Notes under the pieces: generated by a model
Told to the model about the DNA's origin: nothing
Database searches by the model: none
Seen by the model: the letters and a program-made list of their open reading frames with translations, nothing else
Position numbers and translations under genes: made by a program
Shown: positions 7,817-16,555 of the stretch, one piece after another
Position numbering within the stretch: the stretch's first letter is position 1
Layout of the letters: the number at the start of each line of letters is the position of its first letter
Source of the DNA: Desulfonatronum thiosulfatophilum
GTDB taxonomy: Bacteria; Desulfobacterota; Desulfovibrionia; Desulfovibrionales; Desulfonatronaceae
DNA: 64,000 nucleotides
Reading direction: 5' to 3'
Assembly: GCF_900104215.1 (NCBI RefSeq)
Contig: NZ_FMXO01000012.1
Coordinates: forward strand, 62,001-126,000

Positions 7817-10123
7817 ATGAAAAACGGTTCATCATCTTCTCCGGAATCGACGCATACCCTGGACAAATTGTTCGGGGCCATGCCCGACGCCGCGGCCCGC
7901 GCCTCACTGCGCAAATTCCGCGCGACCAAGGACGTTTCCGCCAAATATTTTATCAGTGCCAGTGGGATGGGCGTTGTTTTCGCCCTGGCCCTGATCTTCA
8001 TTTTCTTGTTCATCGAACTGGTCCCTATTTTCGCTCCGGCCAAGATCGAGAAGAATACCGCGTATATCGTCCCCGGGGGGCCGGAGGAGCGCACGTTGTT
8101 GCTGGATATGGATCGGTACCAGGAGGTCGGTGTCCGGTATCGAGGCAACGGCGAGGTGCTATTTTTCGAACTGGCCACCGGCATGCCCATGGAGAAGGTC
8201 TTTCTTCCGGTGCCGGAAGGCGTGGAGATCCGCTCCTTCGGCAAAGGAGAACCACGTTCCAATCTCGTGGTTTTTGGGCTTTCGGACGGCACGGCCATCC
8301 TGGTCCGCCATGAGTTCGAGCTGGACTGGACCGGCAATGTCCGGACCATTGTACCTACATTGACTTTTCCCTTTGGCCGCGATCCCGTCCCGGTTGATCC
8401 CATGAATCGTCCACTGCGGCACATAGCCGTGCAGCGGGCTGCCGCCGGGACGGCCGTGGCAACGGTGACGGATGACGACCGGGTGCTCCTGGTTCAGCTC
8501 GCCACCCGGACGTCCTTCCTGACCGGAGAGACCGTGGTCACCACCACCGAGCACGATCTCGGACCGGCGCCGGGCGAGGTTGTGGACGTGCTGATCTCCT
8601 CGAACATGATCAATTTGTTTCTGGCCGATGCGAACGGCAAGCTGCATTATTACGATCTGCGTCAACCGTCTCAGGCTGGACCGGCACACAGTCTGGAGGT
8701 GGTTCCGGACGCATCCGTGTCCATCACCGCCGTGGATTTTCTATTGGGTACGGTTTCTCTCGTTGTCGGCAGGTCCGACGGTTCGATAAGTCAATATTTT
8801 TTGGTTCGTGATCATAAAAACCGTTATTTTATCACGCATGTCCGGGATTTCGAGAGCCATTCGGCCCCGATCACAATTCTGGCAACGGAATACACCCGCA
8901 AAGGATTCGCCGCCGCCGACTCCGCCGGCGTGGTGGGGCTGCACTACCCCACATCCGAGCGAACCCTGCTCTTGAAGCCGATCACGGATTCTCCGGTTCA
9001 TGTCCTGGCCTTCTCTCCAACCAACTCGGCCCTGCTGGCTCTTGACGATACGCAAACCGTGCACCTTCTTGATGTGGACAACCCGCACCCAGAGTACTCT
9101 TTCAGTGCCTTGTGGCAAAAAGTCTGGTACGAAGGCAGGGCCGCACCGGACTATGTCTGGCAGTCCTCTTCGGCCTCGGACGAGTTTGAGTCCAAGTTCA
9201 GCCAGATGCCCCTGACCCTGGGCACGCTCAAGGCCTCATTCTACGCCATGCTCATCGCCATGCCCCTGTCCGTGCTCGGGGCGATCTACGCGGCCTATTT
9301 CATGAGCCCCAAGCTGCGGTCCATCGTCAAGCCGTCCATCGAGGTCATGGAGGCCCTGCCCACCGTCATTCTCGGTTTTCTGGCCGGGTTGTGGCTGGCG
9401 CCGTTCGTGGAAAGCAACCTGCCCGCCGTCTTTTCCATTGTGGTATTCATGCCCCTGATGATGCTTCTGGCAGCCTTTCTCTGGAGCAGCTTGCCCCATC
9501 GCATCCGCCTGCTGGTTCCGGACGGCTGGGAAGCGGCCATGCTTGTACCCATCATTCTGGTTTTCGGGTGGGTCTGTGTCACGCTCAGCCCGCATATTGA
9601 AATCTGGTTCTTCGACGGCAGTGCCAGACAATGGCTGACGGACGTGGGCATCACCTACGACCAGCGCAACGCCTTGGTGGTTGGGCTGGCCATGGGCTTC
9701 GCGGTCATTCCGACCATTTTCTCCATCGCCGAGGACGCCATCTTCAATGTGCCCAAGCACCTGACTCAGGGCTCCCTGGCCTTGGGCGCAACACCCTGGC
9801 AGACCGTGACCCGGGTTGTCCTGCTCACCGCCAGTCCAGGGATTTTTTCGGCGATCATGATCGGCTTCGGTCGGGCCGTGGGCGAAACCATGATCGTACT
9901 CATGGCCACGGGAAACAGCCCGGTCATGAACTTCAACATCTTCGAGGGCATGCGCACCCTGTCCGCGAACATCGCCGTGGAACTGCCGGAAACCGCCGTG
10001 GGCAGTACGCATTATCGGATTCTGTTCCTGGCGGCCCTGGTGCTTTTCGTGCTCACGTTCATTGTGAACACGGTCGCGGAAATTGTCCGGCAACGGCTGC
10101 GCAAGAAGTATAGTTCGTTGTAG
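7817..10123 (+). CDS. pstC: Phosphate ABC transporter permease PstC, long form
   Basis: 768 residues, more than twice the roughly 320 of E. coli PstC. A first membrane helix lies at about 55-75 (VVFALALIFIFLFIEL). A very long extracytoplasmic region of about 400 residues follows, with repeated short beta-rich segments that could form a propeller. The permease core begins near residue 475, with the EAA-type loop near SLALGATPWQT. The ATG at 7817 has AGGAAGCGA upstream, and the earlier in-frame start at 7730 falls inside the terminator. It forms the membrane channel with PstA. The long form with a large periplasmic domain is known in some Proteobacteria. The extra domain's role is not known to me. 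Confidence 0.9.
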   Translation: MKNGSSSSPESTHTLDKLFGAMPDAAARASLRKFRATKDVSAKYFISASGMGVVFALALIFIFLFIELVPIFAPAKIEKNTAYIVPGGPEERTLLLDMDRYQEVGVRYRGNGEVLFFELATGMPMEKVFLPVPEGVEIRSFGKGEPRSNLVVFGLSDGTAILVRHEFELDWTGNVRTIVPTLTFPFGRDPVPVDPMNRPLRHIAVQRAAAGTAVATVTDDDRVLLVQLATRTSFLTGETVVTTTEHDLGPAPGEVVDVLISSNMINLFLADANGKLHYYDLRQPSQAGPAHSLEVVPDASVSITAVDFLLGTVSLVVGRSDGSISQYFLVRDHKNRYFITHVRDFESHSAPITILATEYTRKGFAAADSAGVVGLHYPTSERTLLLKPITDSPVHVLAFSPTNSALLALDDTQTVHLLDVDNPHPEYSFSALWQKVWYEGRAAPDYVWQSSSASDEFESKFSQMPLTLGTLKASFYAMLIAMPLSVLGAIYAAYFMSPKLRSIVKPSIEVMEALPTVILGFLAGLWLAPFVESNLPAVFSIVVFMPLMMLLAAFLWSSLPHRIRLLVPDGWEAAMLVPIILVFGWVCVTLSPHIEIWFFDGSARQWLTDVGITYDQRNALVVGLAMGFAVIPTIFSIAEDAIFNVPKHLTQGSLALGATPWQTVTRVVLLTASPGIFSAIMIGFGRAVGETMIVLMATGNSPVMNFNIFEGMRTLSANIAVELPETAVGSTHYRILFLAALVLFVLTFIVNTVAEIVRQRLRKKYSSL

Positions 10124-10156
10124 ATATCCAAGTGCCGGCTGCCAATCGATTGCAGC

Positions 10157-10288
10157 ATCAACCGAAATCGCAACCGAAATCGTAATCGATTCGGTATCGC
10201 AAAAAGTTTTCGCCACGTCTGGAGTCAAGTTTGTTCGGAGTCGATTTCGATTACGATCACGATTTCGACTTCGATTTCGATTCATTCG
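10157..10288. repeat. Inverted GAAATC/GATTTC hexamer-repeat hairpin between pstC and pstA
   Basis: The left arm (10157-10194) contains CCGAAATCGCAACCGAAATCG and ATCGTAATCGATTCGG. The right arm (10238-10283) contains TCGATTTCGATTACGATCAC and further GATTTCGA units. TCGATTACGAT on the right pairs exactly with ATCGTAATCGA on the left. The arms are low-complexity six-base units in opposite orientations around a spacer of about 45 bases. A second copy of the same design lies at 28252-28396. Confidence 0.75.
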
Positions 10289-10317
10289 AGATATAATGTG
10301 AAACGTAGGATAACGGC

Positions 10318-11988
10318 ATGAATACACGTCAATGGTTCAAAAGCGGTTCCCCATGGATTTGGCTGACCGGGGGGATGATCAGTCTGAGCATGATCATGGT
10401 CTTCGGTCTGCTGGCCTTGATCGCCGTACGCGGGTTGGGCCACTTCTGGCCGGCCCCGGTGGTGGAGTTCGAATATCATCCCGACCCGGAGAACACGGTT
10501 CGCGTGCTGGGCAACCCGATGCGTTCCCAGAATGTTACCGGACTGGTCCTGCGGGAGTCCGGGCACCTGATTCCGGAAGACGTGGACCTGACCCAGCGTT
10601 TTTTGATCAAGCAAGGCAACCGTGATCTGACCGGTCGGGACTTTTTTTGGTACCCGGAGCCTCTCATTTCCGAGTGGACCACTCCCCGGGAGGCCATGGT
10701 CGTCGAGCGCCGGGAGTGGGGTGATTTCATCGGGTTCCTCAGCCAGGTCAAGCAGGACGGAGTGGTGATCGCCGAAGGCTACGCCGGAAAGGATAAGCTG
10801 TTGCCTCTCGTTGCTCGCGCCAACGAACTGGCCGGGGAAATCAACCACATCGAACGTTACGAGATCGGCGGGTTGAACATGCGGCTCGAGCGGATTCGAT
10901 TGGCTGAACGCGGCTTGGAGCGGAACGTGGATCTGGAACCCGCGGAAGTCCAGCGACGACTGGCCGAATTGCAGGCGGAGCGGGATGAATTGGATCGCCA
11001 GTACGAGGGTATCAATGCCCGTCGGCTGGATCTGCTGGCACAGATGCGCCGGGACATCCTGGTGGCTGAGTCCATGGACGGTCGCCGGGTTGAGATCCCT
11101 CTGGCCCACGTGGTTCATGTGCACTGGCCCAACGACATGACCCTGGTTCAGAAAATGGGCCATTATGTGACCATGGTCTGGGGATTTCTGAGCGGCTTTC
11201 CTCGGGAAGCGAACACCGAGGGCGGGATTTTTCCGGCCATTTTCGGTACCGTGCTGATGGTCATCCTGATGTCCATCGTGGTCACGCCCATGGGCGTGCT
11301 GGCGGCGATCTATCTGCGGGAGTACGCCAAGCAGGGGCCTATAGTCCGTCTGGTGCGAATTTCGGTGAACAATCTGGCCGGGGTGCCGTCCATTGTCTTC
11401 GGCGTGTTCGGACTGGCCTTTTTCGTCTACTTCGTGGGCGGCAACCTGGACCGGATGTTCTACCAGGACTCCCTGCCCGCACCGACCTTCGGCACGCCGG
11501 GGCTGGTCTGGGCCTCCCTGACCCTGGCCCTGTTGACCCTGCCCGTGGTCATCGTTTCCACGGAAGAAGGGCTGGCCCGGATACCCAGCACCATCCGCCA
11601 CGGCTCCCTGGCTCTGGGCGCGACCAAGGCCGAAACCCTCTGGCGGACCGTGATTCCCCTGTCCACCCCGGCCATGATGACCGGACTGATTCTGGCCGTA
11701 GCCAGGGCCGCCGGTGAAGTCGCGCCGTTGATGCTGGTGGGCGTGGTCAAGCTGGCTCCGAACCTGCCCGTGGACGGATATTTTCCCTACCTGCACCTGG
11801 AGCGCAAGTTCATGCACCTGGGCTTCCATATCTACGACGTGGGTTTTCAGAGCCCCAACGTGGAGGCCTCCCGGCCCCTGGTCTACGCCACGGCGCTGGT
11901 GTTGGTGCTGATCATCATCACCCTGAATCTGACGGCCATCACCATTCGTAACTATCTACGGGAAAAGTACCGTAGCGAGAGCGATTGA
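10318..11988 (+). CDS. pstA: Phosphate ABC transporter permease PstA, long form
   Basis: 556 residues against about 300 for E. coli PstA. A first membrane helix (about 12-40) is followed by a soluble region to about residue 290. This includes a charged, heptad-like helical stretch at about 175-245 rich in Arg, Glu and Leu, likely a coiled coil. The permease core follows, with the EAA-type loop SLALGATKAETLWRTV near residue 430 and helices to the C-terminus. It pairs with PstC. That both permeases carry large extracytoplasmic insertions suggests the two insertions contact each other or PstS, which is inference. The gene lies 194 bases downstream of pstC, separated by the hexamer-repeat hairpin. 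Confidence 0.9.
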   Translation: MNTRQWFKSGSPWIWLTGGMISLSMIMVFGLLALIAVRGLGHFWPAPVVEFEYHPDPENTVRVLGNPMRSQNVTGLVLRESGHLIPEDVDLTQRFLIKQGNRDLTGRDFFWYPEPLISEWTTPREAMVVERREWGDFIGFLSQVKQDGVVIAEGYAGKDKLLPLVARANELAGEINHIERYEIGGLNMRLERIRLAERGLERNVDLEPAEVQRRLAELQAERDELDRQYEGINARRLDLLAQMRRDILVAESMDGRRVEIPLAHVVHVHWPNDMTLVQKMGHYVTMVWGFLSGFPREANTEGGIFPAIFGTVLMVILMSIVVTPMGVLAAIYLREYAKQGPIVRLVRISVNNLAGVPSIVFGVFGLAFFVYFVGGNLDRMFYQDSLPAPTFGTPGLVWASLTLALLTLPVVIVSTEEGLARIPSTIRHGSLALGATKAETLWRTVIPLSTPAMMTGLILAVARAAGEVAPLMLVGVVKLAPNLPVDGYFPYLHLERKFMHLGFHIYDVGFQSPNVEASRPLVYATALVLVLIIITLNLTAITIRNYLREKYRSESD

Positions 11989-12069
11989 TTTAGCGATCAT
12001 GTATCCGGATACGTTCGCTGTCAGCTGCGGCATTGATGAATCGTCGGAACCTTCAACACTGGAAAGAAA

Positions 12070-12915
12070 ATGAGCTCGACAAACAATACGACAAAGTCTC
12101 ACGGCATTATGAACGGTTTTTTCGCGGATTCCAGCCAGAAGAAAATGGATTTCAGCAAGGAAAGCATCGCTCTGGAAGTGGAAAACCTGCAACTGTATTA
12201 CGGCAAGGTTCATGCGCTGCAGGACATCGACATCAAGATCCCAAGTCGTCGCGTCACGGCCTTCATCGGCCCCAGCGGTTGCGGCAAGTCCACCTTGCTG
12301 CGCTGCTTCAACCGGATGAACGATCTGATCGACATCTGTCGGATCGAGGGCAGCATTGCTCTGGACGGGCGCAATATTTACGATCGGAACGTGGATGTAA
12401 CCGAATTGCGGCGGCGGGTGGGCATGGTCTTCCAGAAGCCCAACCCGTTTCCCAAGTCCATTTTTGAAAACGTGGCCTATGGATTGCGGCTTCAGGGAGT
12501 GAAGGAAAAGAAAAAGCTGGCTCAGGTCGTGGAACATGCCCTGCGCGGAGCGGCATTGTGGGACGAGGTCAAGGACCGGCTTCATGAGAACGCTTTCGGC
12601 CTGTCCGGAGGACAGCAGCAGCGCTTGGTGGTCGCCCGGGCCGTGGCAATTGAGCCGGAGGTGATTCTCCTGGACGAACCTTGCTCGGCCCTGGATCCCA
12701 TTTCCACGGCCAAGATCGAGGAGTTGATCTTCAACCTCAAGGAAAAATACACCATCGTCATCGTCACCCACAACATGCAGCAGGCCGCGCGGGTCTCCGA
12801 CTACACCGCCTACATGTATCTGGGGAAACTGATCGAATACATGGACACGGTCTCCCTGTTCACCCAGCCCAAGGAAAAAGCCACAGAAGACTACATCACC
12901 GGCCGCTTCGGCTGA
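12070..12915 (+). CDS. pstB: Phosphate ABC transporter ATP-binding protein PstB
   Basis: 281 residues with all ABC ATPase motifs: Walker [11 protein letters not shown]-loop in [10 protein letters not shown], signature LSGGQQQRL, Walker [14 protein letters not shown] and H-loop [11 protein letters not shown]. The PNPFPKSI segment is characteristic of PstB. It has a short N-terminal extension of about 25 residues before the ABC fold. It hydrolyses ATP on the cytoplasmic face of PstCA and contacts PhoU. The ATG at 12070 lies 82 bases after pstA. Confidence 0.96.
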   Translation: MSSTNNTTKSHGIMNGFFADSSQKKMDFSKESIALEVENLQLYYGKVHALQDIDIKIPSRRVTAFIGPSGCGKSTLLRCFNRMNDLIDICRIEGSIALDGRNIYDRNVDVTELRRRVGMVFQKPNPFPKSIFENVAYGLRLQGVKEKKKLAQVVEHALRGAALWDEVKDRLHENAFGLSGGQQQRLVVARAVAIEPEVILLDEPCSALDPISTAKIEELIFNLKEKYTIVIVTHNMQQAARVSDYTAYMYLGKLIEYMDTVSLFTQPKEKATEDYITGRFG

Positions 12916-13058
12916 TCCCAAGATGTATCGATCATCGAAAGTAGCCAAATAACCAACAACCTTTGAATCACAGGATGGTCATGAGCGCTCACGTTGATTC
13001 TTTCATGCCGCAAAAAGATTTGATGATCCTACGGATGCGCGGGAGCCTGGCGAGTGAA

Positions 13059-14033
13059 TCATGACAGGGATTGCCCATGTCGCTCAGCATCCATCAGCGC
13101 CTGTACGTAAGCCGTCCGCTCCGCGGGGCTCAAGGGCTTCTTCGGCTGCCCGGCCTCGATCAGGTCGATGCGAGCGTTGAGACCGGCGCCATTTGCAATC
13201 TGTATCGCGAGACCGGGACGGGCGTTCAACTCGAGGATCAACGGGCCGCGGTCGTGATCGAGTACCACGTCGACCCCCAGGTAGCCGAGCCCCGTGAGTT
13301 CATAACAGCCGGCCGCCAGTTCCAGCAGTCGGTCCCATCCGGGGATCGCGATACCTGAAATTTCGGCGCCCGTGTCCGGATGGTGTTCGATGATGTCGTT
13401 GTGCCAAACGCCGTGTCCGGTGAGCCCTGTCGTGATGTCGATTCCGGCGCCCACCGCGCCCTGGTGAAGGTTGGCCTTGCCGTCGGAGGTCCGCGTGGGC
13501 AGGCGTACCATCGCCATTACCGGGTAACCCCGGTACACCACCGTTCGGATGTCGGGCACTCCCTGGAAACTGACGTTGGTGAACAGGGGGTCGAACTTGA
13601 CGCGGTATTCGATCATCGCCTTGTCGGGTTGTCCACCGAGACTGTACATGCCGCTCAGGATGTTGGACACATGGTGTCCCAAACCCTCTTCGTCCTCAAG
13701 CAATCCGCTGACCTTGCGAAAGCGCTTTCCCATCCGGCCGGTGATTACCAGGATGCCTTTTCCTCCGCTGCCGTGGGCCGGCTTGATCACAAAATCCTCG
13801 CGGTCAGCAATGATCTGAGGCAGGCGGCGGACGTCGTGGTTGGTCTCGACAACTCCATAGAGCGCGGGGACCGCTATTCCCGCTTTCAGGGCGAGCTCTT
13901 TGGTCAGCAGCTTGTCGTCGACCAGCGGGTACTGTTTCCGCGGATTCAGTCGAGAGATCATCCGTGCGTTTCGCTCGTTCATTCCCACAATCCCGAGCTG
14001 CCGCAGTTCTCGCGGGGTGATGAACCAAGTCAC
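13059..14033 (-). CDS. Alpha-L-glutamate ligase-like ATP-grasp protein (RimK-related)
   Basis: 324 residues of ATP-grasp fold. Visible elements are the nucleotide-binding KPAHGSGGKGILVI segment near residue 100 and the C-terminal metal-binding DVVLDHDRGPLILELNARPGL. It belongs to a family annotated as alpha-L-glutamate ligase-related. RimK-type enzymes form carboxylate-amine bonds, adding Glu to a protein or peptide, but this family's substrate is not established by the sequence. The GTG start at 14033 overlaps the stop of the upstream membrane gene (GTGA), showing translational coupling. It is the last gene of a three-gene unit with a membrane protein and a retropepsin-like protease. Confidence 0.85.
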   Translation of the reverse strand: MTWFITPRELRQLGIVGMNERNARMISRLNPRKQYPLVDDKLLTKELALKAGIAVPALYGVVETNHDVRRLPQIIADREDFVIKPAHGSGGKGILVITGRMGKRFRKVSGLLEDEEGLGHHVSNILSGMYSLGGQPDKAMIEYRVKFDPLFTNVSFQGVPDIRTVVYRGYPVMAMVRLPTRTSDGKANLHQGAVGAGIDITTGLTGHGVWHNDIIEHHPDTGAEISGIAIPGWDRLLELAAGCYELTGLGYLGVDVVLDHDRGPLILELNARPGLAIQIANGAGLNARIDLIEAGQPKKPLSPAERTAYVQALMDAERHGQSLS

Positions 14034-15559
14034 GGACTGGCTTTGCCCGCAAGGGCGCGGAAGCGGATCAACTCGGAGAGACGGTAGCCCTTGTAGCGGC
14101 CAAGGAGCAGGGTCGCGGCCAGCACGATCAGAAGCAGCTCAGGGAACACGAAGATCAGGTGTTCAATGTACGGGTTGATCATCAGCAGATAGCTGATGAT
14201 CGCGGTACCCATGCTGCCCCCCCCCTGACGGATCGCGTCAGCGGCGCCATTTTCCTCCCAGATGACGGACATCCGCTCGATGGTCATCGCCAGGATCACC
14301 ATTGGGAACAGCGCGACGGCAAGTCCATGCTCAATACCGAGTTGGTGGCTGACGATGCTCAGTATCAGCATCAGAATCACCACAATGATCACCACCGCTG
14401 CGAGTCGCGGCACCAGCAGCAGTTTCAGGTGTTCGAGGTAGAAACGGATTGCGAGCCCCAGCGACACGATCAGCGTGAACAGGATCACGCCGCCGAGGAG
14501 CTCGGTTTCGCGAAATGACAGCGCGATCAACACCGGCATGAACGTTCCGAACGTCTGCACGCCGACCACGTTGCGCAGCAGTACGATGATCATCGCTCCG
14601 AGCGGAACCATCAGCAGCACGCGATACATATTCTGGGTCTGGACAGGAAGCCCGAGCAGGGAAAAGTCCGCGATGCGCGAATCCACCAGCTTTGCGCGCA
14701 ACTGTGCGGCGTCCACCGCGCTTTGGAAGTTGCGGGTGACGGCAAAGCTGACTTGTGCGTTACGGGCGCGGCTCAGTTCCACAGGTTCCTGGTCGCCGTA
14801 CCACCACACGAGGAAGTTGGCGGGATACCCTACGCTGCCGTCCGTGGGGCTGATCGGTACCCACTCCCGCGTGTTGTGAACCTCGAGCCAGGTCCGCGGC
14901 TGCAGGTCCCGGGACCGATCGGCCAAGTGCAGGCCGTGCGCCATCCGTGCCGGGATGCGGGCGCCGGCGAGCAACTGGATTGCCGCCCGGACGCGCTCCC
15001 GATCATCGCTGTTGGCAGAAACGAAAAGAGAGATCTTCTCATCCGGTGCTTGAACCATGTCGCGCATGAGTACGGTGGCGAAACTGGTGATGTCTGCCGA
15101 ATGCTCACGGATCCGCTGGACGATCGCGTTCGCCGCCGAGGCGTACGGTTCCTCAAGTCGAGGGAGGTCGGCGGGCCCCGGGAACTCGGCTTGTGGGCGC
15201 AGGGAACGTTTCAGCTCAGAGACCGTGGTTCGATAATAGACGACTTGGCGCCCGCTCGGACTGCGGGTCGTCCAAATCGCTTCGCGGTTATCTCCTTGTA
15301 AACCAGTGGTGAGGCCGTAGCCGCGGGACACGAAGTGCTCGTCGAGCAGCCCGAAGCCGGGTGGTTGATGCGGAATGAGCAGGCGAGCCGTGACGGCGCC
15401 GCCGGTGGGCTCGAACGCGAACCTGGCTTCCACCAGCCAGTTGTCGGTGATCTGGGCTGGCAGCACCGGGAAGCCGTAATTCCTTGCCTTGTGCTGGAAT
15501 ATCCCCAAGCTGGCAGCCGCGAGAGCCAGAATCAACAGCGGCAGATGTAGTCGTTTCAT
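14030..15559 (-). CDS. Inactive transglutaminase fused to seven transmembrane helices
   Basis: 509 residues. An N-terminal signal-anchor (about 5-23) is followed by an extracytoplasmic region to about residue 295. This contains a transglutaminase-like fold without a convincing Cys-His-Asp triad (segment near RIPARMAHGLHL). About seven membrane helices fill the C-terminal 200 residues. This combination is a recognised family normally encoded with an ATP-grasp ligase and a retropepsin-like protease. It overlaps both neighbours by 4 bases (ATGA and GTGA). A role in envelope or osmotic stress signalling is suggested by related gammaproteobacterial systems as I recall them and is not evident from this sequence. 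Confidence 0.85.
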   Translation of the reverse strand: MKRLHLPLLILALAAASLGIFQHKARNYGFPVLPAQITDNWLVEARFAFEPTGGAVTARLLIPHQPPGFGLLDEHFVSRGYGLTTGLQGDNREAIWTTRSPSGRQVVYYRTTVSELKRSLRPQAEFPGPADLPRLEEPYASAANAIVQRIREHSADITSFATVLMRDMVQAPDEKISLFVSANSDDRERVRAAIQLLAGARIPARMAHGLHLADRSRDLQPRTWLEVHNTREWVPISPTDGSVGYPANFLVWWYGDQEPVELSRARNAQVSFAVTRNFQSAVDAAQLRAKLVDSRIADFSLLGLPVQTQNMYRVLLMVPLGAMIIVLLRNVVGVQTFGTFMPVLIALSFRETELLGGVILFTLIVSLGLAIRFYLEHLKLLLVPRLAAVVIIVVILMLILSIVSHQLGIEHGLAVALFPMVILAMTIERMSVIWEENGAADAIRQGGGSMGTAIISYLLMINPYIEHLIFVFPELLLIVLAATLLLGRYKGYRLSELIRFRALAGKASP

Positions 15560-16113
15560 GCCTGGGGATCGAAGTCGTCGGCATCGGATTCTTCGGGAAC
15601 ATCGGACGCCGGCAAACAGTTAGGGCGGTGCAGAAATGTCTCGGCGGAATCCACCAGGATGATGCCTCTCATGTGATTCCTCCCGACAAGTGCCTGATAA
15701 AGCAGTTGAGTGCGGTCGATCAGGCTCATTTCCTCTTCCCGGTAATGCGGCCCGATGCAGAGGCCGATCGATACAACGGGTCGGCGCTGAAAGTCACCGT
15801 CGTGACGCACGATGCGTATGTGGCGGATGAGGGGCCGTTCGATGCGCACGAAGTTCTCCGGATCTTCGGGATCGATGATATCGAACGCGATCCACCGCTT
15901 GCCGTCACGCCGGAAATACTGCTTGTTGAGCGCATTCAGAGACGAGATGGTGGCGCCGGTGTCCATTCTCGCCTTCAGCGAGATGCCTTCCGGCAGGACC
16001 TCGATCCGCTCGATCCATCCGTGAATTGTGCGGACGTCCGTGTCGTCTGCCTGCGCTACGCCGGTCAACAACAGGCAAAGCAGCAGGGCCACGGGAAGGA
16101 TTGGGAAACGCAT
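15556..16113 (-). CDS. Retropepsin-like aspartic protease (RimB/putative zinc-protease family), secreted
   Basis: 185 residues from the ATG at 16113, which has AAGGAG three bases upstream. The longer frame to 16161 would hide the signal peptide. Residues 1-22 form a hydrophobic signal (ILPVALLLCLLLTGVAQA). The key motif MDTGATISSLNA near residue 50 carries the D-T-G-A of a retropepsin active site, so it probably works as a homodimer. The family was long labelled ATP-dependent zinc protease, but no zinc motif is visible. It is the first gene of the coupled triad, so its target may be the adjacent membrane protein or its partner, which is inference. Confidence 0.83.
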   Translation of the reverse strand: MRFPILPVALLLCLLLTGVAQADDTDVRTIHGWIERIEVLPEGISLKARMDTGATISSLNALNKQYFRRDGKRWIAFDIIDPEDPENFVRIERPLIRHIRIVRHDGDFQRRPVVSIGLCIGPHYREEEMSLIDRTQLLYQALVGRNHMRGIILVDSAETFLHRPNCLPASDVPEESDADDFDPQA

Positions 16114-16161
16114 GAGCTCCTTAAGGGCGCCAGCCGCACGAGGCTGACAAGGTTTGACCAT

Positions 16162-16555
16162 TAATTTTTATTTAAGCTGATTCGTCGATTCGGCTCAGCC
16201 GCTTTCATCTGGGCGGCGTATATCCGGTCAGGCTCAGGCCCGCAAGAGGCCGTTCGGCCCGAGCCAAGAGTCGAGGTGGATGGTTTCCGAGGATAAGAAC
16301 CTGCCCCCAACTTGAAACGCAATGCCCTGGCCGCGGGCACGAAGCTGGGAATGATTCGTGCGGTACGTTGCCAGGGCATAGAGCTAGTCAGGAATCATGC
16401 AGAAGGCTTTGCGCTCTGGAACGCATGACTTCCTCGGGCAGGATGCCGTTGACTGCAAATGGCACATATTGACGGCAGTCCGTTGGCCGAGGAACGGGAT
16501 CCTGAATAGGAATAGCGATCTGCTCTCCATAGTGCCGGAACGCTTGTTCTCAAAG
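16162..16555. other. Intergenic region with a long hairpin (16322-16380)
   Basis: No convincing gene is present. At 16322-16331 ATGCCCTGGC pairs with GCCAGGGCAT at 16371-16380, and GCACGAA pairs with TTCGTGC inside it, giving a nested hairpin. It sits downstream of the SLC13-type gene and upstream of the protease triad, both on the minus strand. It could be a terminator without a T-tract or an extragenic repeat. Confidence 0.5.

Noticed and set aside
9236-10327. Long minus-strand open frame of over 360 codons
   Set aside because: It lies opposite pstC and is rich in His, Gln, Arg and Gly, the usual shadow of a GC-biased coding strand; no family motif.
10282-11829. Minus-strand open frame of over 500 codons
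   Set aside because: It is antisense to pstA with the same low-complexity shadow composition.
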